Source: Portibacter marinus
GTDB taxonomy: Bacteria; Bacteroidota; Bacteroidia; Chitinophagales; Saprospiraceae
Direction of reading: 5' to 3'
DNA: 64,000 bases
Assembly: GCF_021533195.1 (NCBI RefSeq)
Contig: NZ_JAJNKB010000003.1
Location: 248,001 to 312,000, forward strand
Part shown: positions 1-7,618 of the stretch, piece after piece
Layout: every line of letters begins with the position of its first letter
Position numbering within the stretch: the first letter of the stretch is position 1
Notes under the pieces: model-generated
Seen by the model: the letters and a program-made list of their open reading frames with translations, nothing else
Database searches by the model: none
What the model was told of the DNA's origin: nothing
Position numbers and translations under genes: made by a program

Positions 1-871
1 CAGGATCTAAAAATCCATCATCTATCCTTCTATATAAGACATCCACCTGAATCTTCTCACCAATGCTCTTTAAGTAGACTTTATCATTCTCTACATACAA
101 ATCGCGACCTTCCACTAATTCTATACCCATTTTCTGAGCCAGGTAGGTATGCTCAAAATAAGCAGAATTGTAAGCGCCTGGCGTTAACAATGCACAGAAT
201 ATTTCTCCCATTGGCTTGTTGGCAACCCCCCATAAACATTTTAACAATTCTTCCGTATAGTCCGATACCGCTTCAACAGGAGTATCATTAAACATATTAG
301 GAATAACCCTCGTCATGGCAATTCTGTTAATCAGGACATAACTTACTCCAGATGGACTTCGGAGATTGTCTTCTAGAATATAGTAATTGCCATCTGAATG
401 CCTGATCAGGTCAGTTCCGGAAATGTGGCAGTAAATATTCTTAGGAGGAGAAAAGCCTTCCATAGCTTTACAATAATGACTCGAACTCTTGATTAAACGC
501 TCGGGAATAACATTATCTTTAAATACTTGACCACCGTTGTAAACATCATGGATGAACATGTTAAGAGCAGTATTCCTCTGGATTACTCCTTTTTCCAACA
601 TATCCCACTCTTCGTGGTTGATGATCCTGGGAAAAAGGTCAAATGGAAAAATTTGCTCCTCACTCTTTTCTTTTTTGTACAAAGCATAAGTTACACCTTG
701 ATTCAGAAAGGACAATTTTGCCGATTCATTTAAAATTTTAAATTGATCAAGTGGCAATTGCGACAAACGTTTGATCAATGGATGATAGTAAGAGTCTTCC
801 GACTCCATTCCTTTCACCACTTCATCGTAAATGTCATCAGGTACATGGTATTGGTCTAGTATATTGCTCAT
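1..871 (-). CDS. Circularly permuted ATP-grasp family protein (DUF404/DUF407 type), 3' end outside window
   Basis: The frame stays open from an ATG at 871 to the window edge, giving about 290 residues of the N-terminal part. It begins MSNILDQY and contains the signature DGNYYILEDNLRSPSGVSY followed by NR, which I recognise from the CP_ATPgrasp family. Members are predicted ATP-dependent carboxylate-amine ligases that make a peptide or amide bond; no substrate is established. It is divergent from the transglutaminase/DUF2126 gene starting at 1100, with 228 bp between them. These families commonly share neighbourhoods, so the two probably serve one peptide-modification or peptide-synthesis pathway. 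There is no signal peptide, so it is cytoplasmic. The C-terminal half, where an alpha-E domain or partner might follow, is not visible. Confidence 0.85.
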   Translation of the reverse strand, partial: MSNILDQYHVPDDIYDEVVKGMESEDSYYHPLIKRLSQLPLDQFKILNESAKLSFLNQGVTYALYKKEKSEEQIFPFDLFPRIINHEEWDMLEKGVIQRNTALNMFIHDVYNGGQVFKDNVIPERLIKSSSHYCKAMEGFSPPKNIYCHISGTDLIRHSDGNYYILEDNLRSPSGVSYVLINRIAMTRVIPNMFNDTPVEAVSDYTEELLKCLWGVANKPMGEIFCALLTPGAYNSAYFEHTYLAQKMGIELVEGRDLYVENDKVYLKSIGEKIQVDVLYRRIDDGFLDP

Positions 872-1099
872 AAGTTGGTTTCGCCTGAAAGTGTTTTAAC
901 CTTAATAAATCACTTATTAAATTTTACTCGAACATAATTCGAATATTTCTATTAAAATAGATGTATATGCAATAGATTGCTTACTAAATTTGTTCGCCAA
1001 AACAGCTATTATACCCGGATGTTATAGAATTCTTCGCTGTTTACCCGGAAAAGATCACCTGCGGAAGATAACAAAATAAATCTTAAACAAAAAAACTCT

Positions 1100-4000
1100 A
1101 TGAGTATCCAAGTTGCTATTAAGCACAACACGAAATATACTTACGACCGACCTATTAAACTATGGCCTCAAACCATCAGATTAAGGCCGGCTCCTCATTC
1201 CAGGACTAAGATCACTGGTTACTCATTAAATATCCAACCCGAAGGTCATTTTATCAATTGGATGCAGGATCCTTTTGGCAATTATCAGGCTAGAGTAGTG
1301 TTTCCTGAAAAGGTGGAAAGCCTTCAAATCAATGTAGAGGTTCTTGCAGAAATGGTTTCGATTAATCCATTTGACTTTTTCCTGGATGAAAGCGCAGAAA
1401 CTTTTCCTTTCGAATATGATGAGCTCACTAAAAAAGAATTGGCACCCTACCTGGAAATCAATGAGCGAGATCCGTTATTATTAGAGTTGTTTGAGCAATG
1501 TCAGAAATATAAGGGGCAAACAACAGTAGATTTTCTGGTCTCACTAAACATGCACATTTACAATCTCTTAGACTACACAGTGAGAATGGAACCGGGCGTC
1601 CAAACTGCCGAAGAAACCATTAAAAAACAATTGGGATCATGTAGAGATTTTGCATGGTTATTTGTCCAGCTTGCCCGACATTTTGGTTTGGCAGCAAGAT
1701 TTGTCTCAGGCTATCTGGTCCAATTAAAAGCAGATGAAAAGTCATTGACAGGTCCATCCGGGCCGGAAGAAGATTTCACTGATTTACATGCCTGGGTGGA
1801 GATTTTCATTCCAGGAGCTGGATGGGTAGGGCTGGATTCTACCTCTGGACTTTTCGCCGGAGAAGGTCACATTCCTCTGGCCTGCACACCTCATCATACC
1901 AGCGCGGCTCCGATTACCGGAGCAACTGAAATCACGCAGGTTACTTTTGATTTTGACAATTCAGTCGATAGGGTCTACGAAACTCCCCGAGTTACGAAAC
2001 CTTATACATCCAGTGATATTGAAAAGATACACGAACTGGGATTTAAGGTAGATGAAATATTAGATAACGAGGATGTCAGATTGACCATGGGCGGAGAACC
2101 CACCTTTGTTTCAGAAACCGATATGGAATCTGAGCAATGGAATACTGATGCAGATGGTAAGGATAAAAGAGCTTTGGGACTGAAGCTGGCGAACGGGCTC
2201 AAAACGCATTTTGGGAAAGATACTTTGATTCATTTTGGTCAGGGCAAATGGTATCCCGGCGAACCCGTACCTCGTTGGCAATATACGCTGTACTGGAAAA
2301 AGAATGGCGGGTCTTTATGGAAGGATCCCAGTTTGATTGGAAACCCAAATCAGAAAGGAAATCTCAAATCTGAAGATGCACTGCATTTTATGGATTTGCT
2401 GTGTAAGAGTTTAGGTATTCCCCCAGATGCCGCTATTCCTGCATATGAAGACAAATATTATTATGAATGGTCTAAGGCCAATTTGCCTATTGACCTGGAA
2501 GACTTCGAAAAGGAAAGTCTGGAAAGACAAACCCTTCATTCGCTTTTGAAAAAAGGGATAGAACAACCCGAAGGAGCAGTAATACCTTTGAAATGGAATT
2601 CTGATACTCATACCTGGGTAACTTGTAAATGGCAGTTCGAAAGGGAACACTTGTTTCTAATTCCCGGAAATTCACAAATAGGGTATCGATTACCTTTAGA
2701 TAGAATATCTATTAAAGCAAACGCAACGGAAAATATTGAGGTTCCGGCCGACCCCTTATCAGATCAGGAAGTCTTATATACGAAAGATCAATTCAGTGAA
2801 AAAATAGAAGATCGACTGACCAGAAGCTCAACATATGATAATGCCAGTGTCTTTAAAACTGCCATTTGTGCACAGGTTACCAATGGAAACTTACATGTTT
2901 TCCTTCCTCCACTTGAAGAGATAAATGGATTTCTCGACCTCATCTACACCATAGAATATTGTGCTTCGAAACTCAATATGCCGGTAGTGATCGAAGGATA
3001 TCAACCACCTTTTAATAAGGACATTCAAAAGCTTGCGGTTACTCCAGACCCCGGTGTAATAGAGGTGAACGTCCATCCGGCCCATTCCTGGTCCGAATTG
3101 CTGGATATTTATAATAACTTGTTTGACGAAGCGAGGAAAGTTGGACTGGGTACCAACAAATTTATGTTGGATGGCAAGCATACTGGTACCGGAGGTGGCA
3201 ACCATATTACCTTGGGTGGAAGCAGTCCTGCTGAAAGCCCTATGCTAAGAAGACCGGATCTCTTGAGATCCATGATTTCATTCTGGCAGAATCACCCATC
3301 GTTATCCTACTTATTTTCATCTGCGTTTATAGGCCCTACCAGTCAAGCTCCCAGAGTGGATGAAGGCAGGCCCGACAATATATATGAGCTTGAAATCGCC
3401 TTTGCCCAATTGGAAAAGCAAAAAGACCCACCATTTTGGATGGTCGATCGCTTGTTCAGAAATCTGCTGACCGATTTAACAGGAAATACCCATAGAGCAG
3501 AGTTTTGTATTGACAAATTATACAGTCCAGATTCATCGACTGGCAGATTAGGAATACTCGAATTAAGAGGCTTTGATATGCCGCCACATAAGGAGATGAA
3601 TCTGGTTCAATTGCTGTTGATTCGTTCCCTGGTAGCAGCTTTCTGGAAGAATCCTTATCAAAACAAACTGATTGACTGGGGAACTGATCTTCACAATCGA
3701 TTTATGATGCCGCACTACATCAGAGAAGATATAGATGAAGTTGTGGAATATTTGGGAAGTAATGGAATTCCTTTCGATAAAAAATGGTTGGATCCATTTC
3801 TTGAGTTTAGATTTCCATTGATAGGCGAAGTCCAGGTCAAGGAAATGAATATGAAATTACGATCAGCCATTGAGCCCTGGATCGTTTTGGGAGAAGAAAT
3901 GACTTCAGGTGGTACTTCCAGATATGTTGATTCTTCACTTGAACGATTAGAAGTAATGGTAGAGCATTTTAACCCTGAAAGGTATAAGATCCTTTGTAAT

Positions 4001-4432
4001 TCTGTGGAAGTCCCTATGGTCAAAACTGGCTATAAAGGAAAGTATGTAGCTTCGATACGATACAAAGCCTGGGCACCTTACTCCGCTTTACATCCTACTA
4101 TAGATGTCAATACGCCATTGGTTTTTGATATATATGATACCTGGAACGAACGTTCTGTCGGTGGCTGCACCTATCATGTAATGCATCCTGGTGGAAGAAG
4201 TTATGATACCTTTCCGGTCAATAGTCTGGAGGCAGAAAGCAGGCGAACCACTCGTTTTTGGGAATTCAATCATTCTCCCAAGTCACAGGTTAATATTGAA
4301 AATCAACCGGTATCCGCAGGAGAGGCAAAAAGTTACGTGGTGGTCAATGAGGGAGTGAAAACGGATATTACTATTAAACAAATACCTGTGAGTAAGGAGT
4401 TTCCGAATACCTTAGACTTAAGGAGAGGGTAA
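1100..4432 (+). CDS. Transglutaminase-like / DUF2126 putative amidoligase
   Basis: This large two-part protein has 1110 residues. Residues 1-90 form a transglutaminase N-terminal beta domain. Residues about 150-260 form a transglutaminase core with an intact triad: Cys181 in GSCRDFAW, His230 in DLHAWVEIF and Asp246 in LDSTSG. The remaining C-terminal part is DUF2126, a putative amidoligase fold with the Gly-rich stretch GTGGGNHITLGG near residue 695. It lacks a signal peptide and is probably cytoplasmic. Known biology: this architecture is conserved in many bacteria and often lies beside CP-ATP-grasp and alpha-E genes, as here (divergent gene at 871). The natural substrate is unknown. Full length for the family, with no visible lesion. 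Confidence 0.9.
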   Translation: MSIQVAIKHNTKYTYDRPIKLWPQTIRLRPAPHSRTKITGYSLNIQPEGHFINWMQDPFGNYQARVVFPEKVESLQINVEVLAEMVSINPFDFFLDESAETFPFEYDELTKKELAPYLEINERDPLLLELFEQCQKYKGQTTVDFLVSLNMHIYNLLDYTVRMEPGVQTAEETIKKQLGSCRDFAWLFVQLARHFGLAARFVSGYLVQLKADEKSLTGPSGPEEDFTDLHAWVEIFIPGAGWVGLDSTSGLFAGEGHIPLACTPHHTSAAPITGATEITQVTFDFDNSVDRVYETPRVTKPYTSSDIEKIHELGFKVDEILDNEDVRLTMGGEPTFVSETDMESEQWNTDADGKDKRALGLKLANGLKTHFGKDTLIHFGQGKWYPGEPVPRWQYTLYWKKNGGSLWKDPSLIGNPNQKGNLKSEDALHFMDLLCKSLGIPPDAAIPAYEDKYYYEWSKANLPIDLEDFEKESLERQTLHSLLKKGIEQPEGAVIPLKWNSDTHTWVTCKWQFEREHLFLIPGNSQIGYRLPLDRISIKANATENIEVPADPLSDQEVLYTKDQFSEKIEDRLTRSSTYDNASVFKTAICAQVTNGNLHVFLPPLEEINGFLDLIYTIEYCASKLNMPVVIEGYQPPFNKDIQKLAVTPDPGVIEVNVHPAHSWSELLDIYNNLFDEARKVGLGTNKFMLDGKHTGTGGGNHITLGGSSPAESPMLRRPDLLRSMISFWQNHPSLSYLFSSAFIGPTSQAPRVDEGRPDNIYELEIAFAQLEKQKDPPFWMVDRLFRNLLTDLTGNTHRAEFCIDKLYSPDSSTGRLGILELRGFDMPPHKEMNLVQLLLIRSLVAAFWKNPYQNKLIDWGTDLHNRFMMPHYIREDIDEVVEYLGSNGIPFDKKWLDPFLEFRFPLIGEVQVKEMNMKLRSAIEPWIVLGEEMTSGGTSRYVDSSLERLEVMVEHFNPERYKILCNSVEVPMVKTGYKGKYVASIRYKAWAPYSALHPTIDVNTPLVFDIYDTWNERSVGGCTYHVMHPGGRSYDTFPVNSLEAESRRTTRFWEFNHSPKSQVNIENQPVSAGEAKSYVVVNEGVKTDITIKQIPVSKEFPNTLDLRRG

Positions 4433-4446
4433 CGTGGATGTTTTCT

Positions 4447-4824
4447 TCAATCATTAAATCTTCCTATATGCCACAGCACTCCACTGGGATCGTGGAGAAA
4501 AAATTCGCTACCCCAGTCCTTGTGAACGATTTCGCTTAGCCGCACATATTCGTATTGGTCGACAAGGTTTAAGTCCTTCACATATCGATGCATACCTTCC
4601 AGATCTTCTACTTCCAGAAACATCATGGTATTGTCAACCCACTTTTTTACATAATACTTCTGTAAATAAAATCCGATTCCCTCACTGACTATAAAATAAG
4701 ACATCCCTTCATCAATTACCGACTCCTGCCACCCAAGAGATCGATAAAATTCTCTGGATTCATTGTAATTTTTGGCTCCAATAAAAGAACGAATACTTTT
4801 TGTTTGCTGATTAAAATTTACCAT
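4447..4824 (-). CDS. VOC (glyoxalase/bleomycin-resistance) family protein
   Basis: This 125-residue protein is a single VOC module with the paired beta-alpha-beta-beta-beta layout: an N-terminal half around SFIGAKNYNESREFYRSLGW and a C-terminal half ending DPSGVLWHIGRF. VOC proteins bind a metal or small hydrophobic ligand and include glyoxalase, dioxygenase and resistance proteins; the exact role cannot be read from sequence. Only some of the usual metal-ligand positions are obvious. It lies convergent to the transglutaminase gene and 196 bp downstream of the ars-like operon on the same strand. It contains no cysteine, which argues against an ArsI-type C-As lyase. Confidence 0.75.
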   Translation of the reverse strand: MVNFNQQTKSIRSFIGAKNYNESREFYRSLGWQESVIDEGMSYFIVSEGIGFYLQKYYVKKWVDNTMMFLEVEDLEGMHRYVKDLNLVDQYEYVRLSEIVHKDWGSEFFLHDPSGVLWHIGRFND

Positions 4825-5020
4825 AATGGTTATTGATATTTATACTAAGATCCAAATTTATGCGCATAGTTTACGATCCAACCTGCCTGGTAAGTCTCGT
4901 TGATTGACAAAATGTGTTTGGATTCGTTAGGTCAACACTTCCCTTCTTTTACTGTCGAATATAGTAATACGAATCTAAGCGGGCATATTAGCTATTGACC
5001 GTCTAAAAATCCCCTGACGC

Positions 5021-5593
5021 TTATCCATTCCTCCCGATATGGCCAAATAAATACTCCATTTCTTCCTTAATCTGTTCACTTCTTTCCAAATACACTTGCT
5101 TTTGATCAGGTCTATCATCTGCTGCCTTGGGATCTTTATAAGTAATGGCAAATCGATGATCCGCAGTGGGTATGATTGGACAGTTTTCGTCTGCTTCATC
5201 ACAGGTCATGATCGCTATGAATTGACCTGAAGGGTTAATGGGGTGATCATATTTTTTAGAAAAGATAAACCAAGGTGGAGCATTGGGATCTGATTTGACA
5301 CCATATACCGGGTTATCACCATCCGAAATTTTGGTGATCAAGAAACCCTGATTTATCAGAGTCCTGATAATCATGGGATGCACCGCTGTGGCCTCCGTGC
5401 CACCAGAAAAACAATGAACTTTACGGTTTCCATTTCTGATCGCTGTAACCTGTGCCCAAATTTGTGCTAAATGACTCCTTCGAGAATTATGTGTACAAAT
5501 AAAGTTGAGCAAAACAACGTCACGGTTTTGGATCTGCTCATCAATGACGGAGGCTAGCTTTTCAAGCGACGATCTTCTTTGCTCTTCGATCAT
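5021..5593 (-). CDS. Low-molecular-weight phosphatase / arsenate reductase-like protein
   Basis: The protein has 190 residues from the ATG at 5593, whose ATGA overlaps the stop of the upstream acetyltransferase; an upstream in-frame start at 5641 would overlap that gene by 52 bp and is less likely. The P-loop ICTHNSRRSHLAQ (Cys33) matches the CX5R(S/T) signature of the LMW-PTPase/ArsC fold, close to the CTGNSCRS loop of thioredoxin-linked arsenate reductase. The second position that is Cys in ArsC is Arg here. Further Cys occur in MTCDEADENCP. In an arsR operon the likely role is reducing arsenate to arsenite. A phosphatase role is possible. Last gene of the operon. Confidence 0.75.
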   Translation of the reverse strand: MIEEQRRSSLEKLASVIDEQIQNRDVVLLNFICTHNSRRSHLAQIWAQVTAIRNGNRKVHCFSGGTEATAVHPMIIRTLINQGFLITKISDGDNPVYGVKSDPNAPPWFIFSKKYDHPINPSGQFIAIMTCDEADENCPIIPTADHRFAITYKDPKAADDRPDQKQVYLERSEQIKEEMEYLFGHIGRNG

Positions 5594-6078
5594 ACACCTA
5601 CTACTTTGCTCCTTCTTTCCATCAGGATATTGTCCATCCAAACTCCATTTAACTGAGCAACTTTTTCTCTATACCCAATGGTCCGAAAGCCACATTTCTT
5701 ATGTAAATTGATGCTGGCAATATTCCCGGGCATGATCCCACTTTGAAGGGTCCAAATGCCATTTTCTTCACTGATTCGAATAAGCTCTCCTAGGAGATAG
5801 TAACCCACACCCTGACCTCTCGCCTTTTCAGATACATACACGCTGACTTCCGCCACCCCGCCATAAACGCATCTGCCAGATACGGGTGCTAAACTTGCCC
5901 AACCCAAATAACTTTTTCCATCTGTAGCCAAAATCCTCCCATATGCCAAATGATCCGAGTCCCATTTATCCCATTCCGGAATATGTGTCTCAAAAGTAGC
6001 CACTCCAGTAGCTAAACCTTCTTCGTAGATCCGCTGAACTTCAGGAAAGTTTTGTAAGTGAATGGACTCAAATCTCAT
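5590..6078 (-). CDS. GNAT acetyltransferase, phosphinothricin/arsinothricin (ArsN1-like) type
   Basis: The protein has 162 residues from the ATG at 6078, 1 base after the DUF6428 stop; the longer reading to 6138 runs into that gene. The sequence fits the PAT family: GWASLAPVS, then AEVSVYVSEKARGQGVG (acetyl-CoA P-loop with RGQGVG), NIASINLHKKCGF and GVWMDNILMERR. Known family members N-acetylate phosphinothricin or, for ArsN1, the antibiotic arsinothricin. Placement inside an arsR operon favours the arsenical substrate (inference). Cytoplasmic. Translationally coupled to the following phosphatase gene by an ATGA overlap. Confidence 0.8.
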   Translation of the reverse strand: MRFESIHLQNFPEVQRIYEEGLATGVATFETHIPEWDKWDSDHLAYGRILATDGKSYLGWASLAPVSGRCVYGGVAEVSVYVSEKARGQGVGYYLLGELIRISEENGIWTLQSGIMPGNIASINLHKKCGFRTIGYREKVAQLNGVWMDNILMERRSKVVGV

Positions 6079-6079
6079 T

Positions 6080-6538
6080 TTAGCAACACATTGAGTCAGT
6101 TGAACAACAAGCGTCAGCTTTGTCAGCAAGATTAACAATTAACTTTGGAACACCACAATCCTCCTTTGCCAGGCAGGTGGTCTGTGTTGGCACTAATTGA
6201 AAATCCCCACTACCTGAATCCAAAGCATACTTACCCACAGTATCTCCCTGATACTCCACTTCCACTTCTTCGTCCGTAAGACCAAGCTTTTTCTGACTTA
6301 AATCAATAATCTTAATGAGCTTTTCAGGTGTGAGCCTGTGATGGATATCAATAGAGCTCCATAGTTGAATACTGGCTTTTACCTCTTTTCTTTCTTTTCC
6401 ACCACAATCCATAAAGTGTTTATCGACTTTTCCTATCTCGGTGACATGAAAGTGTGCGGGTACCTTCTTTCCATCCGGTAAAACAAAACCTACATGGTCC
6501 CTGGCTTTTAACTCCTCTTTAATTTCATTTAAATTCAT
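6080..6538 (-). CDS. DUF6428 family protein, Cys-rich C-terminus, ars-operon associated
   Basis: The protein has 152 residues from the ATG at 6538 (MNLNEIKEEL). The longer reading from 6658 would overlap arsR by more than 100 bp and adds a non-conserved basic/hydrophobic leader. I recognise the family (DUF6428) from GFVLPDGKKVPAHFHVTEIG and VEVEYQGDTVGKYALD; it is commonly seen beside arsR in Bacteroidota. Function is not established. Cys45, Cys122, Cys128 and a terminal CCSTDSMCC cluster (144, 145, 151, 152) suggest thiol coordination of a metalloid, perhaps as a chaperone or sensor (inference). Lies 16 bp downstream of arsR. Confidence 0.78.
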   Translation of the reverse strand: MNLNEIKEELKARDHVGFVLPDGKKVPAHFHVTEIGKVDKHFMDCGGKERKEVKASIQLWSSIDIHHRLTPEKLIKIIDLSQKKLGLTDEEVEVEYQGDTVGKYALDSGSGDFQLVPTQTTCLAKEDCGVPKLIVNLADKADACCSTDSMCC

Positions 6539-6554
6539 AATTGACACATTAATT

Positions 6555-6872
6555 TTAGCAGCAAGAAAACTGCTTGAAAATTTGATTGAATAAGATCCGA
6601 ATAGAATCCATTTTTTGACGGTTAATACAATAACATACCTTAACACCTTCCACTTCACCTTTGATAATGTCCATCTTTTTCAACTCTTTCAGATGTTGGG
6701 AGATCGTTGACTGAGAAAGACCGATTTCGTCCACGATTTCACCACACACACATGAATTGACATCTACCAAGTATTGTAGGATAGCAATTCTGGCGGGATG
6801 AGCAATAGCCTTTGCGATGGAAGCAATCTCATTCTGCTCTGGCGTAAATAGTTCTGTTTTAGATATTCCCAT
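6555..6872 (-). CDS. arsR: ArsR-family metalloregulator
   Basis: The protein has 105 residues from the ATG at 6872. It is a winged-helix repressor: IAKAIAHPARIAILQYL, then the metal site VNSCVCGEI (Cys41, Cys43) in the DNA-recognition region, followed by the recognition helix GLSQSTISQHLKELK. Additional thiols are Cys80/Cys82 (CYC) and a terminal CC (104/105), giving candidate third ligands for As(III). Known mechanism: the apo-protein binds an operator and arsenite binding releases it. The palindrome at 6877-6898 lies just 5 bp upstream of the start and is the obvious autoregulatory site. First gene of a four-gene operon. Confidence 0.92.
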   Translation of the reverse strand: MGISKTELFTPEQNEIASIAKAIAHPARIAILQYLVDVNSCVCGEIVDEIGLSQSTISQHLKELKKMDIIKGEVEGVKVCYCINRQKMDSIRILFNQIFKQFSCC

Positions 6873-6876
6873 AGTA

Positions 6877-6898
6877 TTAATCGCAATATTACGATTAA
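6877..6898 (-). promoter_or_regulatory. Putative ArsR operator (22-bp imperfect palindrome)
   Basis: The left arm TTAATCGCAAT and right arm ATTACGATTAA form an 11-bp inverted repeat with one mismatch (C versus T at position 8), centred immediately upstream of arsR. The ATCG...CGAT core is the form I would expect for an ArsR dimer. A TAnnTTTG-like element lies at 6912-6919, so the palindrome would fall just after the transcription start. Binding is inferred from position and symmetry. Confidence 0.7.
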
Positions 6899-6911
6899 TA
6901 GTTGAAAGTAT

Positions 6912-6919
6912 CAAACATA
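6912..6919 (-). promoter_or_regulatory. Candidate Bacteroidota -7 element for arsR
   Basis: On the minus strand this reads TATGTTTG, a match to the Bacteroidota consensus TAnnTTTG. It lies about 40 bp upstream of the arsR start codon and just upstream of the operator. No good -33 TTTG box is visible at the usual distance, so confidence is low. Confidence 0.3.
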
Positions 6920-7075
6920 TCTTCAAAAATATGGTTTGTTTGGTGAAGAATCTAGATTTCTGTGAGGACCAAGGTGACACAATTACCAATAATGGCACTA
7001 TCACATGAAAACCAACCGATTTTTCCTGAGTCGATCGAACAGGTTTTCTGATGTCAATGTTGCTAAAGAAAAAAC

Positions 7076-7549
7076 ATGAACAATTTTAAAATTTCGAGCA
7101 GTGACCTGAAATCACAAATGACCAAGAAACACGTTTTCAATGATTTTGGAGCGGGTGGTGAAAATGTATCACCTCACTTAAAGTGGGAAAATGCACCGGA
7201 AGGCACTAAGAGTTTCATTGTCATTTGCTATGACCCTGATGCTCCAACAGTGAGCGGGTGGTGGCATTGGTGTGTGGCGAATATCCCGGCTTCAACCACA
7301 GAATTTAAATCTGGTATTTCAGAGTTTCCAGATGCTTGTGTTCACGGATTAAATGATTATGGATCTACAGAATATGGTGGTGCGTGCCCGCCTCCAGGCG
7401 ATCCTGCTCATGCTTATCAATTCACAGTCTATGCACTTTCCACAGAAAGATTAGAGATTGAAAATGGTACACAACCAGCGATGATTATGTTTATGGCCAA
7501 TGAACACATTTTAGGTAGAGCTACGATTACAAGCTACTACTCCAGGTAA
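7076..7549 (+). CDS. YbhB/YbcL (PEBP, Raf-kinase-inhibitor-like) family protein
   Basis: The 157-residue protein carries both PEBP signatures: YDPDAPTVSGWWHWCVANIP near residue 50 and the ligand-pocket segment YGGACPPPGDPAHAYQFTVY near residue 100. The family binds small anionic or phospholipid-like ligands; bacterial members are poorly characterised. There is no signal peptide, so it is cytoplasmic. It is divergent from arsR with about 200 bp between, and is followed 69 bp later by the flavin oxidoreductase gene on the same strand. Length is typical. Confidence 0.9.
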   Translation: MNNFKISSSDLKSQMTKKHVFNDFGAGGENVSPHLKWENAPEGTKSFIVICYDPDAPTVSGWWHWCVANIPASTTEFKSGISEFPDACVHGLNDYGSTEYGGACPPPGDPAHAYQFTVYALSTERLEIENGTQPAMIMFMANEHILGRATITSYYSR

Positions 7550-7618
7550 TTTCGTCTTCCTTAAAATATTAATGGACATGCACTCTATAAGGGAGCCTTT
7601 TAGTATTATCTTCCTACG

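Noticed and set aside
872-1099. Operator TCTATTAAAATAGA in the intergenic region of the ATP-grasp pair
   Set aside because: The arms are only 6 bp and AT-rich, which is expected by chance at this composition.
4447-4824. VOC protein as ArsI C-As lyase of the ars operon
   Set aside because: It has no cysteine residues, and it is about 200 bp away from the operon.
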